From positions 1-64,000 of the forward strand of contig SJSR01000005.1 in assembly GCA_004331795.1 (NCBI GenBank): a stretch of 64,000 nt of DNA, in the 5' to 3' direction. The DNA comes from Erythrobacteraceae bacterium CFH 75059 (lineage in GTDB: Bacteria > Pseudomonadota > Alphaproteobacteria > Sphingomonadales > Sphingomonadaceae). The notes beneath the pieces are model-generated. The model saw only the letters and a program-made list of their open reading frames with translations. It had not been told where the DNA came from and ran no database searches. The translations under genes and the position numbers were made by a program. Of the stretch, positions 49,040 to 59,284 are shown piece after piece; the first letter of the stretch is position 1; every line of letters begins with the position of its first letter.

Positions 49040-49840
49040 GTGAGCGCAGCGGAGGCGCGTGACAGGGTGCGCGAAGGTCGTCTGCGTGCCACCGGCCGGC
49101 TTCGGCTCGCCGCGCGCGTCACCGCGCTCGCCGGTTGGCTGGCGGCGTGTCTCGTCGCGCACGGCGCGGCATCCCTGTTCGGGCGCGGCCGTCTCGTGCC
49201 GCCGGTGTTTCTCGGCGGCGCGGCACGGATCTGCCGCGTGCGCTGGCAGATCGTGGGCGAGCCGGCAAGCGAAGGCGCCCTGTTCCTTGCCAATCACGTG
49301 TCGTGGCTCGACATTCTGGCGCTGGCCGGGGCAACCGGCACGACCTTCGTGGCCAAGGGCGACCTTCGCGCCGCGCCGGTGGTCGGATGGCTCGCCTCGC
49401 TGCATCGCACCGTCTTCGTCGAACGGGACGCGCGGATGACGATCGCGCAGCAGGTGGCAGCGTTCCGTCACGCGCTTGCGACCGAGCGGTTCCTCACCCT
49501 GTTTCCGGAAGGCACCACCGGCGATGGCCACCGGCTTCTGCCGTTCAAGAGCGCGATGCTCTCGGTGCTGGACGGACGAAAGGGCGGAGCAATGGTCCAG
49601 CCCGTGCTGCTCGACTACGGTCCGGCGACGGATGAGATCGCATGGATCGGCGAGGAAAGCGGCCTTGGCAACGCGCGGCGCATTCTGGCCGGAGCAGGCG
49701 CAATCCCGCTGACGATCCATGTGCTTGAGCCTCTCGGGGCCGGGGAGCTCTGCGACCGCAAGCGGGCCGCCGCCGCCGCCCACCGACAGCTATCGGACCG
49801 GCTGGCGAGGCTGCGCGGCGCAGCGGCCACGGAACGCTAG
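49040..49840 (+). CDS. plsC: 1-acyl-sn-glycerol-3-phosphate acyltransferase
   Basis: PlsC acylates lysophosphatidic acid to phosphatidic acid at the inner membrane. The 266-residue protein has an N-terminal hydrophobic segment (near residues 25-45) and the acyltransferase motifs NHVSWLDILAL near 84-94 (HX4D), FPEGTTGDG near 154-162 and VQPVLLDY near 184. Its GTG start lies eight bases after fur, implying an operon. An ornithine-lipid acyltransferase (OlsA-type) is a less likely alternative. Confidence 0.9.
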   Translation: MSAAEARDRVREGRLRATGRLRLAARVTALAGWLAACLVAHGAASLFGRGRLVPPVFLGGAARICRVRWQIVGEPASEGALFLANHVSWLDILALAGATGTTFVAKGDLRAAPVVGWLASLHRTVFVERDARMTIAQQVAAFRHALATERFLTLFPEGTTGDGHRLLPFKSAMLSVLDGRKGGAMVQPVLLDYGPATDEIAWIGEESGLGNARRILAGAGAIPLTIHVLEPLGAGELCDRKRAAAAAHRQLSDRLARLRGAAATER

Positions 49841-49852
49841 GGCGCGGCGCCC

Positions 49853-50737
49853 TCAGAGCTGCGCCTCCACCAGCCAGTCGTGGAACAGGCGCACCGGCCG
49901 GTCGGCAAGCGCGCCGGGCAGGCAGATGAACCAGTAGCTGTAGGGACTTTCGACCGGCTCGGTGAACAGCGAGGCCAGCCGCGGGTCGGAGGCGCGCCGC
50001 AGGTGGTCGTCGTGCATGATGGCGATGCCGAGCCCCTGCGCCGCCGCCTCGAGCATCAGCTGGCCCGAATCGTAGTGGTCGACGACCGCCTCGCTCAGGT
50101 CACCAAGGCCCAGCGCCTCCTTCCACGCGGCAAAGCTTGCCGGCAGATCGGTGTGCACGAGAAAGGTGCACCCCTCCAGCGCCTCCGCCCGCGGCACGGG
50201 CCCGATCCGTTCGGCCGTCGCGCGGTCGCAGATGGCATGGACGAAGTTGCGGTCGAGCCGCACGGCGTGCAGATGCGCCCCCGGCTGCGGGGTCAGCACG
50301 ATCGCCGCGTCGAGCGTGTCGCCCAAACGCGCTTCCGGATGATGGCCGGTGTCGATGTCGATGTGCAGCCGCGGGTGCCGCCGCCGCAGCTCGGCGAGGC
50401 GCGGGAACAGCCGCTGCGCGCCGAACAGCGGCAGCACGCCCAGCCGCAGCCGCATGAGCGAGGCGCGATCGCTGTGCGCCTCGATCGTCCGGGAGAGCGC
50501 CTCGAGCTGCGGGTCGATGGCCTCGAAGAAGGCGCGCCCCTCGTCGGTCAGCTCCAGGCTCTGCCGCACGCGGGTGAACAGGCGGCGGCCGACGAAGCTC
50601 TCGAGCGCGGCGATCCGCCGGGACAGCGCCGAGGGGCTGAGCCCGAGCTGCTGCGCCGCCGCGCGAACGGACCCGGTGCGGACCGTGCGGCTGAACGCTT
50701 CCAGCGCGCGCAGCGGCGGATAACGGCGCACTGCCAT
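49853..50737 (-). CDS. LysR-family transcriptional regulator, GcvA-like
   Basis: This 294-residue regulator has an N-terminal winged helix RYPPLRALEAFSRTVRTGSVRAAAQQLGLSP starting at residue 4 (split core: AAAQQLGLSPSALSRRIAAL near 27-46, VGRRLFTRVRQSLELTDEGR near 49-68). The effector domain ends with GAIVLTPQ-like and GLGIAIMHDDHLRRAS near 235-250. The group resembles GcvA/AmpR-type activators. The effector and target are unknown; it lies convergent to plsC and 64 bases past the start of the CorC-like gene. Confidence 0.92.
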   Translation of the reverse strand: MAVRRYPPLRALEAFSRTVRTGSVRAAAQQLGLSPSALSRRIAALESFVGRRLFTRVRQSLELTDEGRAFFEAIDPQLEALSRTIEAHSDRASLMRLRLGVLPLFGAQRLFPRLAELRRRHPRLHIDIDTGHHPEARLGDTLDAAIVLTPQPGAHLHAVRLDRNFVHAICDRATAERIGPVPRAEALEGCTFLVHTDLPASFAAWKEALGLGDLSEAVVDHYDSGQLMLEAAAQGLGIAIMHDDHLRRASDPRLASLFTEPVESPYSYWFICLPGALADRPVRLFHDWLVEAQL

Positions 50738-50801
50738 GCCATCTCTCCCGTCCCGTCCGCGCCCGCACCGCTTCCGGCACGCGCCGCGGACGCCCCACTC
50801 C

Positions 50802-51707
50802 TCACGCCGCGGCCGATGCCTCCGGCTCGCGCAGGCGCAGGCGCGTCACGTGGCGCTCGTCGCCCTCGGTGATCTCGAGCCGCCAGCCGCTCGGATGCGT
50901 CAGCACCGTGCCGACCGGGGGCACCTGTTCCGCCAGCAGGAACGCCAGCCCGCCCAGCGTGTCCACCGCCTCCTCGACCTCGCCCAGCCGCGGGTCGATC
51001 TGCGCGGCGACGTCCTCCAGCTCGGCGCGGGCGTCGCACTCCCACACGCCATCGCCGGTGTTGGCGATCAGAGCCTCGGGCGCGTCGTCATGCTCGTCCT
51101 CGATTTCGCCGACGATCTCTTCCACCAGATCCTCGATGGTGATCAGCCCGTCGGTGCCGGAAAACTCGTCGAGCACGACCGCGAGGTGGATGCGCTTCTG
51201 CCGCATGTCGGCCAGCACGTCGAGCGCGCCTCGGGTCTGGGGCACGTAGATCGGCTGGCGCATGAGCTGCGTCCAGTCCGCCGGCGGCTCCCGGCGTTCG
51301 GCCAGGAACGGGAACACGTCCTTGATGTGCATCATGCCGATCACCTCGTCGAGCGTACCGCGGTAGATCGGCAGGCGCGAATGCCCGTGCTCGGAAAAGG
51401 TGGCGATCAGTTCGTCCCACGAGGCGTTCTCGGGTACGGCGACAATCTCCCCGCGCGGGACGGACAGGTCGTCGGCGTCGTGCTCGCTGAAATGCAGGAG
51501 ATTGCGCAGCATCTGCCGCTCGAGCGGGGACAGGTCGGTGGCCGCCTTGCGCCGCGAGCCGTCGGCGCCCTCGTGCTCGTCGAGCGTGTCCTCGAGCTGT
51601 TCGCGCAGGGACCGGGCGCCGTTTTCGCCGTCGAACAACTTGCGTATGGCAGGCCACAGCCCGCCGCTACTGTCCGCCTCTCCGGCAGATTGGTCTGTGT
51701 CGGGCAT
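50802..51707 (-). CDS. Hemolysin/CorC-family CBS-domain protein
   Basis: The 301-residue cytosolic protein has a CBS pair (about residues 75-205: VPRGEIVAVPENASWDELIATF, RLPIYRGTLDEVIGMMHIKD and LAVVLDEFSGTDGLITIEDLVEEIVGEIEDE, quoted in pieces) and a C-terminal CorC_HlyC domain (residues 215-290). Such proteins are linked to Co2+/Mg2+ efflux or ribosome-associated processes. It follows ybeY by 37 bases in the same orientation, the usual ybeY-corC pairing. Confidence 0.92.
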   Translation of the reverse strand: MPDTDQSAGEADSSGGLWPAIRKLFDGENGARSLREQLEDTLDEHEGADGSRRKAATDLSPLERQMLRNLLHFSEHDADDLSVPRGEIVAVPENASWDELIATFSEHGHSRLPIYRGTLDEVIGMMHIKDVFPFLAERREPPADWTQLMRQPIYVPQTRGALDVLADMRQKRIHLAVVLDEFSGTDGLITIEDLVEEIVGEIEDEHDDAPEALIANTGDGVWECDARAELEDVAAQIDPRLGEVEEAVDTLGGLAFLLAEQVPPVGTVLTHPSGWRLEITEGDERHVTRLRLREPEASAAA

Positions 51708-51744
51708 GGCCCCTCAATGCGCTCCTCGTGACGGCGTTCCCGCC

Positions 51745-52233
51745 TCAACCCTGCCCATATGGGTTCGCGATGCCCAGCTTGGCAAGCGCCGCAGTCTCGA
51801 GCGCCTCCATGGTGTCGGCCTCGGCCTCGCTGCGCTCGTGGTCGTGACCGGCGAGATGCAGCAGCCCGTGCAGGACGAGATGAGCGGCATGGTCGGCGAC
51901 CGCGACCCCCTTGCCGTCGGCCTCGGCGGCGCAGGTCTCCCAGGCCAGGGCGAGATCCCCCGCCAGCTCCGGCCCGCCGTCCGGCGCGAGCGCGGCGAGA
52001 TCGGCCCGCGACAGCATCGGAAAGGAGAGGACGTTGGTCGGGCGGTCCTTGCCGCGCCACTGCCGGTTCAGTGCCCGCACCTCGGCGTCGGTGGTGAACA
52101 GGACGCTGGCGGAAAGCCGCGGGTTGGCGAGCAGCGGCTCGACGGCCGCGGCGGCGTCCAGCACGCGCTCGGCAAGGTCGGCCCAGTCGCCGGTCGCCGG
52201 CCAGCCGTCGATGTCCACATCAAGGGTCATCAT
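51745..52233 (-). CDS. ybeY: Endoribonuclease YbeY
   Basis: YbeY is a zinc endoribonuclease needed for 16S rRNA 3' maturation and ribosome quality control. The 162-residue protein has NRQWRGKDRPTNVLSFP near 56-72 and the metal-binding HLVLHGLLHLAGHDHE near 118-133 (three-His motif). The start at 52233 has a GAGGGTG site; a second ATG immediately follows. The conserved upstream partner phoH is absent. Confidence 0.95.
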   Translation of the reverse strand: MMTLDVDIDGWPATGDWADLAERVLDAAAAVEPLLANPRLSASVLFTTDAEVRALNRQWRGKDRPTNVLSFPMLSRADLAALAPDGGPELAGDLALAWETCAAEADGKGVAVADHAAHLVLHGLLHLAGHDHERSEAEADTMEALETAALAKLGIANPYGQG

Positions 52234-52420
52234 CACCCTCGGTCCGTCGCAGGCACGCCACACCTGGACCGCATGTTACACGGTCCTGGACATCGGGACG
52301 AGGACAACGGCGCAAAGCCGCTGTGCCGTGCGGAACGGCACCACCGGCGGCTCGGGGAGGATCGGGACCATCGTGCGACGCTAGCCTGCCCGGCCACGCT
52401 AGGAAAGCCGCCGCGTCGCT

Positions 52421-53533
52421 TCACCCCGGCAGGTCCGCGAAGTCCGTCAGCGCCGCGTCGCGCAGGCCCCGCCAGACATCGCGGGCCTGCACGGATTCAG
52501 CCACATCGTGCACCCGGTGCAGTTGCACCCCCGCCTCCATGGCCCTGAGCGCGAGGGCGAGGGATCCGCCGAGGCGCCCGTCCGCCGGCGCCTCGCGCGA
52601 CAACGCGCCCACCAGCCGCTTGCGGCTCGCCCCCACCAGCAACGGGCACCCCAGCGCATGAAACAGCGGCAGGGCGTTCAGCAGCGCGAGGTTCTCGGTC
52701 ACGGACTTGCCGAAGCCGATGCCCGGATCGAGCACGATGCGCTCCATGGGAATGCCCGCCGCCAGCGCGGCATCGCGCCGTTCGCGCAGGAACTCGAACA
52801 CGTCAAACACGACATGGCCATAGGCAGCGCCGGCGTGCGGATCGTCGCCCGCGCCCGGTGCGTGCATCAGCACCACGGCGGCACCGGACGCGGCGACGAG
52901 GTCGAGGCTGCGCGGATCGAAGCGGCCGGCGGACACGTCGTTGACGAGCGTCGCGCCCGCCCGCAGCGCCGCCTCCATCACCCCGGCGCGGCGGGTGTCG
53001 ATGCTCACCGCCGCGCCCATGGCGGCGCACTCCTCGACGGCGGGGACGACCCGGCGGATCTCCTCCCCTTCCCATGTGGCGGCCGCACCGGGGCGGGTGC
53101 TTTCGCCGCCGATGTCGACGATCGCCGCCCCGCTCTCCAGCATGGCGGCGGCATGGCCACGCCGCGCCTCGGGCCGGTCGAGCCATTCGCCCCCGTCGGA
53201 AAAGCTGTCGGGAGTCATGTTGAGAATGCCCATGACCTGCGGCTGATCGAGGCGCACGCTGCGCCCTCCCAGCGCCAGCGGCGGGCGGGCGCGGGCAAGG
53301 TTGGCCCACTGCTCCTGCGCCTCCGCACAAACCGCTTCGGGCAATTCGGCAAGCCGCTGCGCCATCGCATCGGGCGCCGCGATCCAGCGGTCGGCAACCC
53401 GGCCGCCATCGACGAGAATGACGGCGAACCGGCTGGCATAGGTCAGCCCGCCGGCAAGGCGCACCGCGTTGCCGTGTTCGGTCTGCGGTCCGGGGACGAA
53501 GGCCACCGGGCGGACATAGACGCGCAGCGTCAC
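52421..53533 (-). CDS. folP: Dihydropteroate synthase with N-terminal extension
   Basis: FolP condenses dihydropterin pyrophosphate with p-aminobenzoate in folate synthesis. The catalytic TIM barrel begins near residue 99 with VMGILNMTPDSFSDGGEWL, then VDIGGESTRPGA near 139-150, VSIDTRRAGVMEAALRAGAT near 177-196, NDVSAGRFDP near 198, DPGIGFGKSVTENLALL near 268-284 and LVGASRKRLVGAL near 297-309. The 370-residue length includes an N-terminal region of about 95 residues not part of the barrel. It starts at GTG. Confidence 0.95.
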   Translation of the reverse strand: MTLRVYVRPVAFVPGPQTEHGNAVRLAGGLTYASRFAVILVDGGRVADRWIAAPDAMAQRLAELPEAVCAEAQEQWANLARARPPLALGGRSVRLDQPQVMGILNMTPDSFSDGGEWLDRPEARRGHAAAMLESGAAIVDIGGESTRPGAAATWEGEEIRRVVPAVEECAAMGAAVSIDTRRAGVMEAALRAGATLVNDVSAGRFDPRSLDLVAASGAAVVLMHAPGAGDDPHAGAAYGHVVFDVFEFLRERRDAALAAGIPMERIVLDPGIGFGKSVTENLALLNALPLFHALGCPLLVGASRKRLVGALSREAPADGRLGGSLALALRAMEAGVQLHRVHDVAESVQARDVWRGLRDAALTDFADLPG

Positions 53534-53546
53534 GGCACCGCGCCTT

Positions 53547-54719
<1,173 letters not shown>

Positions 54720-54723
<4 letters not shown>

Positions 54724-55640
54724 GCGCTAAGTTGGCTGCGGATCTCGAACGGCGTGCCGGTCATCGTTTCCGACAGCTGCCACAGCCGGTCGGCGGCGTC
54801 CGCGTCGCGCGCTGCGGCGCTGGCGACGGCCGGGCCGCTCGCCCGCCCTCGCAGCTCCGCGAGGCCATACGGCCCCAGATAGGCGCCGCCCTCCACCTCG
54901 GGTCCGGTCGCCGCGTGGAGGGCGGGCAGAGCACCGTCCTCCGCGGTGTTGAACAGCATGCCGATGAGCGGGGCGGCAGCGCGCGCCGGGCCCAGATGGC
55001 GGACGATCTCCGTCTGGGCAAAGCCGGGGTGACACGCCACCGCCTTCACCGGAACACCGGCCGCGCGCAGCCGCCGGTCGAGCGCGAAGGCGAACAGCAG
55101 GTTGGCGAGTTTCGACTGCTGATAGAAGCGTTGCGGCGCGTAGCCGGAGCGGGCGTCGAGATTGTCCCAGGCGATGTGCGCCCGGCGATGCGCCAGGCTC
55201 GCCTGGACCACGACCCGCCCGCCGCCGTCCGCCGCCAGCCGGTCGAGGAGCAGCGCGGTCAGAAGGAAGTGGCCGAGGTGGTTGACGCCGAACTGCTGCT
55301 CCGCCCCATGGGCGAAGCCGAGCGGCGGCATCATCACGCCGGCATTGTTGATCAGCGCGTCGAGCCGCTCCTCCTCCGCGACGCGCGCGGCGGCCGCGCG
55401 GATGCTGGCGCCGTCGGCGAGGTCCAGCTGCACGAGCGCCGGCGCGTCCGCGGATGCCTCGGCGCGCAGCCGCGCGACCGCCTCCTCACCCCGGCGCGGA
55501 TCGCGGCAGCCCAGCAGCACTTTCGCCCCGCGACGGGCGAGATGGCGCGCGATGTGCCAGCCGATGCCGGTGTTGGCGCCGGTCACGAGCACGGTGCGGC
55601 CGGTCTGGTCGGGAATGTCGCTGAAGCGGAACGGGGTCAT
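54720..55640 (-). CDS. Short-chain dehydrogenase/reductase, retinol-dehydrogenase-like
   Basis: This 306-residue classical/extended SDR has the cofactor motif VLVTGANTGIGWHIARHLAR near 18-37, LGCRDPRRGEEAVARL near 44-59, NNAGVMMPP near 99-107, and the YQQSKLANLLFAFALDRRL catalytic Tyr-Lys near 171-189. The sequence after the active site resembles retinol dehydrogenase-like oxidoreductases. The substrate is unknown. It overlaps rnhB in an ATGA junction and is inserted between rnhB and ccrM, which are direct neighbours in many alphaproteobacteria. Confidence 0.9.
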
Positions 55641-56275
55641 GCGCGTCTCTCTGCCCGGGCGACCGGCGCGAAGGACCGCCGGTGCAGGGGTGTGGGTCCG
55701 TGAAGACGCAACGCGCGCAGGTGCTCCGCGGTCCCGTAGCCCACGTTTCGCTCCCACCCGTACTGCGGATAGGCGCGCGCGGCGTCCCGCATCGCGCGGT
55801 CGCGGTATTCCTTGGCCAGGATCGAAGCGGCGGAGATCGCCGGCTCGCGCGCATCGCCGCCGACGAGCGCCCGCACCGGCCAGCGCCACTCGCGCACCCG
55901 GCCCTGCGGCGTCACGTTGCCATCGACGAGCACGTGCAGCGGCGCGCCGCACGCCTCGTCCTCCAGCATCCGCCACAGGCGGTCCACCGCCTGCGTCATC
56001 GCGAGCAGGGTCGCCGACAGGATGTTCACCCGGTCGATCACGTCCGGCTCCGCCACGCCGATCGCCCAGGCGCAGGTCGCGCGCACCTCCCGTTCAAGCG
56101 CGGCCCGCTTGGGTGCGGAAAGGCGCTTGGAGTCCGCCAGCCCCTGCGGCGCGGGCAGGCACAGCACAACCGCCGCGGCGACCACCGGCCCGGCCAGCGG
56201 TCCCCGCCCTGCCTCGTCCACCCCCGCCACCAGCGGTGCGGCACCAAGCCCGCCCTTGGGCGTTGCGCTCATCAT
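55637..56275 (-). CDS. rnhB: Ribonuclease HII
   Basis: RNase HII removes ribonucleotides from DNA duplexes. The 212 residues contain the metal-binding VAGVDEAGRGPLAGPVVAAA near 16-35, ADSKRLSAPKRAALE near 46-60, HVLVDGNVTPQGR near 112-124 and REPAISAASILAKEYRDRAM near 140-159. Two ATGs (56275 and 56272) are possible starts. The one at 56275 overlaps the divergent sugar dehydrogenase start codon within CATG, so the promoters must lie within coding sequence. Confidence 0.95.
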   Translation of the reverse strand: MMSATPKGGLGAAPLVAGVDEAGRGPLAGPVVAAAVVLCLPAPQGLADSKRLSAPKRAALEREVRATCAWAIGVAEPDVIDRVNILSATLLAMTQAVDRLWRMLEDEACGAPLHVLVDGNVTPQGRVREWRWPVRALVGGDAREPAISAASILAKEYRDRAMRDAARAYPQYGWERNVGYGTAEHLRALRLHGPTPLHRRSFAPVARAERRA

Positions 56276-57494
56276 GACAGGAACAGCCCCCTTCCCCGTG
56301 GCCTTATCCCTTGCCGCCCTTCTCCTGGCAAGCTGCGGCGGCGCCGCCGACACCGCCCCGCCCAGCAGCGCGAACACCACGCCCGCGGCGACGGCCACGC
56401 CCGCCACGCCGGCAACCGGCACCGGCACCGCGGCGTGGAACGGCACCTTGCGCACCCAGGTGGTCGGCACCTTCGACGAACCGTGGGCGGCCGCCTTCGC
56501 GCCGGGAACGCAGACGCTGTTCATCACGGAAAAGCGCGGCGCCATCCGCGCCGTCGACACGCGCACCGGACGCACGATCACCGTGCCGGGCGCGCCGCAG
56601 GTCGACTACGGCGGCCAGGGCGGGCTGGGCGACATCGCCTTTCTCCCCGGCGAGGCGGCGGCGACGCTTGGCACCCGCACGATCTATCTCAGCTGGGCCG
56701 AGGCGGGCGCCGGCGACACGCGCGGCGCGGTCGTGGGCCGCGGTCAGCTCGTGTGCGCCAGCGACACCGCCTGCCGCGTCGAGAACCTGGCCGTCATCTG
56801 GCGCCAGAAGCCCAAAGTCACCGGGCGCGGCCACTATTCGCACCGGATCGCCGTCTCTCCCGACGAGCGGCACCTGTTCGTCGCCAGCGGCGACCGGCAG
56901 AAGATGGACCCGGCGCAGGACAACGGCAACACGCTCGGCACCATCGTGCGGCTGAACCTCGACGGCACGCCGGCGGCGGGCAATCCGTTCGCCGGACGCG
57001 GCAGCCCGACGGACCAGATTTGGTCCTTCGGGCACCGCAACACGCTCGGCCTCGCCTTCGACGCGGACGGACGACTGTGGAACATGGAGCACGGCCCGGC
57101 GGGCGGCGACGAGATCAACATCGTGCAGCCGGGCGCGAACTACGGCTGGCCGGTGGCGTCGAACGGCGAGCATTACGACGGCCGGCCGATCCCCGATCAC
57201 GCGCCGGGCGACGGGTTCGTGGCGCCGGTGCTGACCTGGACCCCGGCGACCGCGCCGGGCAACATGATCCTGTATCGCGGAACGCTCTTCCCCGGTTGGC
57301 AGGGACACGCGCTCCTTCCCGGCCTCCGGTCGGAGGCGCTGATCCGGGTGGCGATCACCGGCACCTCGGCGGTCGAAGCGGCCCGCTTTCCGATGAACAG
57401 GCGCCTGCGCGAACTGGTCGAGGCGCCGGACGGAGCGCTGTGGCTGCTGGAGGATGGCGAGAATGCGCGGCTGCTCCGGCTCACGCCGGGCTGA
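56274..57494 (+). CDS. PQQ-type soluble sugar dehydrogenase lipoprotein
   Basis: The 406-residue protein has a lipoprotein signal (LSLAALLLASCGG, Cys21) and a six-bladed beta-propeller of the sGDH/aldose-sugar-dehydrogenase family. Features seen are EPWAAAFAPGTQTLFITEK near 64-82, YGGQGGLGDIAFLPG near 115-129, HYSHRIAVSPDERHLFVASGD near 185-205, QIWSFGHRNTLGLAFDADG near 246-264, WNMEHGPAGGDEINIVQPGANYGWPV near 267-292 (in pieces), and ALWLLEDGENARLLRLTPG at the end. It would oxidise sugars or related substrates in the periplasm if PQQ is available. The start codon overlaps rnhB's. Confidence 0.9.
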   Translation: MTGTAPFPVALSLAALLLASCGGAADTAPPSSANTTPAATATPATPATGTGTAAWNGTLRTQVVGTFDEPWAAAFAPGTQTLFITEKRGAIRAVDTRTGRTITVPGAPQVDYGGQGGLGDIAFLPGEAAATLGTRTIYLSWAEAGAGDTRGAVVGRGQLVCASDTACRVENLAVIWRQKPKVTGRGHYSHRIAVSPDERHLFVASGDRQKMDPAQDNGNTLGTIVRLNLDGTPAAGNPFAGRGSPTDQIWSFGHRNTLGLAFDADGRLWNMEHGPAGGDEINIVQPGANYGWPVASNGEHYDGRPIPDHAPGDGFVAPVLTWTPATAPGNMILYRGTLFPGWQGHALLPGLRSEALIRVAITGTSAVEAARFPMNRRLRELVEAPDGALWLLEDGENARLLRLTPG

Positions 57495-57500
57495 GCGGCG

Positions 57501-58091
57501 GTGACGACCCCGCGCCCGGAGGCGGCGGCTGACGCGATGCCGGCGCTCGTGCCGCTGGCGGCCATCGACCCGCTGCTGGTGGAATCGCTGCTGGACGCCG
57601 TGTTCGGCGCGGAACGCCGCGCCCGCACGGCCTACCGCATCCGCGCCGGCATGCAGCCGCTTCCCGCCCTCAGCTTTGCGGCGCTCGACGCGCAGGACTA
57701 TCTCGCCGCCATCATCCAGTGCTGGCCGGTCGCGCTGACGGACGGGAACGGTCGTGCTCACCCGCTCGTCATGGTCGGTCCGGTCGCCGTCATGCCCTCG
57801 CGTCAGGGCGAGGGGTTCGGCAAGGCGCTGATCACCACGGCGCTGGCGGCCGCGGACTTAGCGGCCGGAACCGGCGCGGCGCTGCCGCAGGTGCTCATCG
57901 GCGACGCGGCCTATTACGGCGCCTGGGGCTTCTCCGCCGCGGCGACGGGCGGCTGGTCCTGTCCCGGCCCGTGGGAGCCCGAGCGCTTGCTGGCGCGCTG
58001 CGCCACGCCTGCCATCCTGCCGCATGCGGGCATGCTGGGGCCGTGGCCGGGCGCGGGCGCGGGCGCGGAAGCGAACGCGCAGCAGGGTTGA
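57501..58091 (+). CDS. GNAT N-acetyltransferase, YhbS-like
   Basis: This 196-residue protein shows the GNAT acetyl-CoA loop VGPVAVMPSRQGEGFGKALI near 92-111 and VLIGDAAYYGAWGFSAAATG near 130-149, as in YhbS-type predicted acetyltransferases. The C-terminal tail is Gly/Ala-rich. It starts at GTG six bases after the sugar dehydrogenase stop, implying cotranscription. The substrate is unknown. Confidence 0.85.
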   Translation: MTTPRPEAAADAMPALVPLAAIDPLLVESLLDAVFGAERRARTAYRIRAGMQPLPALSFAALDAQDYLAAIIQCWPVALTDGNGRAHPLVMVGPVAVMPSRQGEGFGKALITTALAAADLAAGTGAALPQVLIGDAAYYGAWGFSAAATGGWSCPGPWEPERLLARCATPAILPHAGMLGPWPGAGAGAEANAQQG

Positions 58092-58133
58092 ACGCGCCGC
58101 ACGCCGACGCCAAGAAGACGACAGCGAAACGCC

Positions 58134-58682
58134 ATGCCATACCAGCCACCCCCCGAACTCGCCTCCCTGTCGCTCAGCGACATCGCCGACCTCGTGGCGC
58201 AGCGCCGCCTTCCCGCCGTGGAAGGCTGGGCGCCGCAGGCACGCGGCGACAGCCGGATGCGCATCGCTGCCGACGGACAGTGGTTCCACGATGGCGCGCC
58301 GATCACCCGCCCGGCGATGGTCCGGGCCTTTTCGGGACTGCTCAGCCGCGATGACGAGGGGCAGCACTGGCTGGTGACCCCGTTCGAGAAGCTCTCCATC
58401 GCGGTCGAGGATGCCCCCTTCGTCGCCGTCGACGTGGTCCGGCGCGAAGGTGATCTCGCGTTCCGGCTCAACACCGACGATCTTGTCGTCGCCGGCCCGG
58501 ACCACGCGCTGCTGGCCGAAGGGGACGCCGACCATCCGCGCTGGTATGTGCATGTGCGGCGCGGCTGCCTTGCCCGCCTGAACCGCTCGACCTTCGACCA
58601 GCTGGCGCAGATCGCGCTCGAGGAAGGCGACGACTGGACGGTGACGAGCAAGGGTGCGGCCTTCGCGCTGCGCCCGGCATGA
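58134..58682 (+). CDS. DUF1285 protein
   Basis: The 182-residue protein matches DUF1285: MRIAADGQWFHDGAPITRPAM near 42-62, WLVTPFEKLSIAVEDAPFVAV near 79-99, and the C-terminal RLNRSTFDQLAQIALEEGDDW (from about 148). The fold is beta-rich and the function unknown. It is the first gene of a conserved alphaproteobacterial trio with a CoA pyrophosphatase and the CCA-adding enzyme, overlapping the former in ATGA. Confidence 0.92.
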   Translation: MPYQPPPELASLSLSDIADLVAQRRLPAVEGWAPQARGDSRMRIAADGQWFHDGAPITRPAMVRAFSGLLSRDDEGQHWLVTPFEKLSIAVEDAPFVAVDVVRREGDLAFRLNTDDLVVAGPDHALLAEGDADHPRWYVHVRRGCLARLNRSTFDQLAQIALEEGDDWTVTSKGAAFALRPA

Positions 58683-59284
58683 CCGATGTCCACGCCCTTC
58701 TCAGCGCACGCCTGGCGCAGGGTTGGAGGCGTCCGCTGACCGGCCTGCTCGACGATCGCCGCCACCATGCGGGCGGTCCGGTCAAGCCCGCGGCGGTGCT
58801 GGTCGCCGTCACCGAGCGGCCTTCACCCGGCGTCCTGCTGATCCACAGGCCGATGTCCATGCGCAGCCATGCGGGGCAGGTGGGCTTTCCCGGCGGGCGT
58901 CTCGATCCCGGCGAAACGGTCGAAGCCGCCGCGCTGCGCGAGGCGGAGGAGGAGCTCGGCATCGCCCTGGGTGCGGTGAGGGTGGTCGGCACCGCCGATG
59001 CCTTCCACACCGGCACCGGTTATCTCGTGACGCCGGTACTGGGCGTGGTGCCTGCCGACCTGCCGCTCGTCCCCAATCCCGCCGAGGTCGAGCGCTGGTT
59101 CGAGGCGCCTCTCGACCACCTGCTCGACCCTTCCAACCATTACCCCCGCAGCGGTGTCTGGAACGGGCAGCCGCGGTCCTACCTTGAAATCGTCTGGGGC
59201 GGGCACCGGATCTGGGGCGTGACCGCTGCGATCCTCGCCAATCTCGCGCGGCGTCTGGGCGTGGAGGGAAGGATCAGTGCCTGA
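58679..59284 (+). CDS. NUDIX CoA pyrophosphatase
   Basis: This 201-residue NUDIX hydrolase carries the CoAse signature LLIHRPMSMRSHAGQVGFPG near 59-78 just before the Nudix box GRLDPGETVEAAALREAEEELGI near 80-101 (G-x5-E-x7-REUxEE). It hydrolyses CoA or its derivatives to 3',5'-ADP and phosphopantetheine. It overlaps DUF1285 (ATGA) and the downstream nucleotidyltransferase (eight bases). Confidence 0.94.
   Translation: MTDVHALLSARLAQGWRRPLTGLLDDRRHHAGGPVKPAAVLVAVTERPSPGVLLIHRPMSMRSHAGQVGFPGGRLDPGETVEAAALREAEEELGIALGAVRVVGTADAFHTGTGYLVTPVLGVVPADLPLVPNPAEVERWFEAPLDHLLDPSNHYPRSGVWNGQPRSYLEIVWGGHRIWGVTAAILANLARRLGVEGRISA

Noticed and set aside
52234-52420. Possible RNA gene in the ybeY-folP gap
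   Set aside because: Short inverted repeats occur, but no tRNA-like arms or known small RNA pattern and no promoter-terminator pair could be seen.
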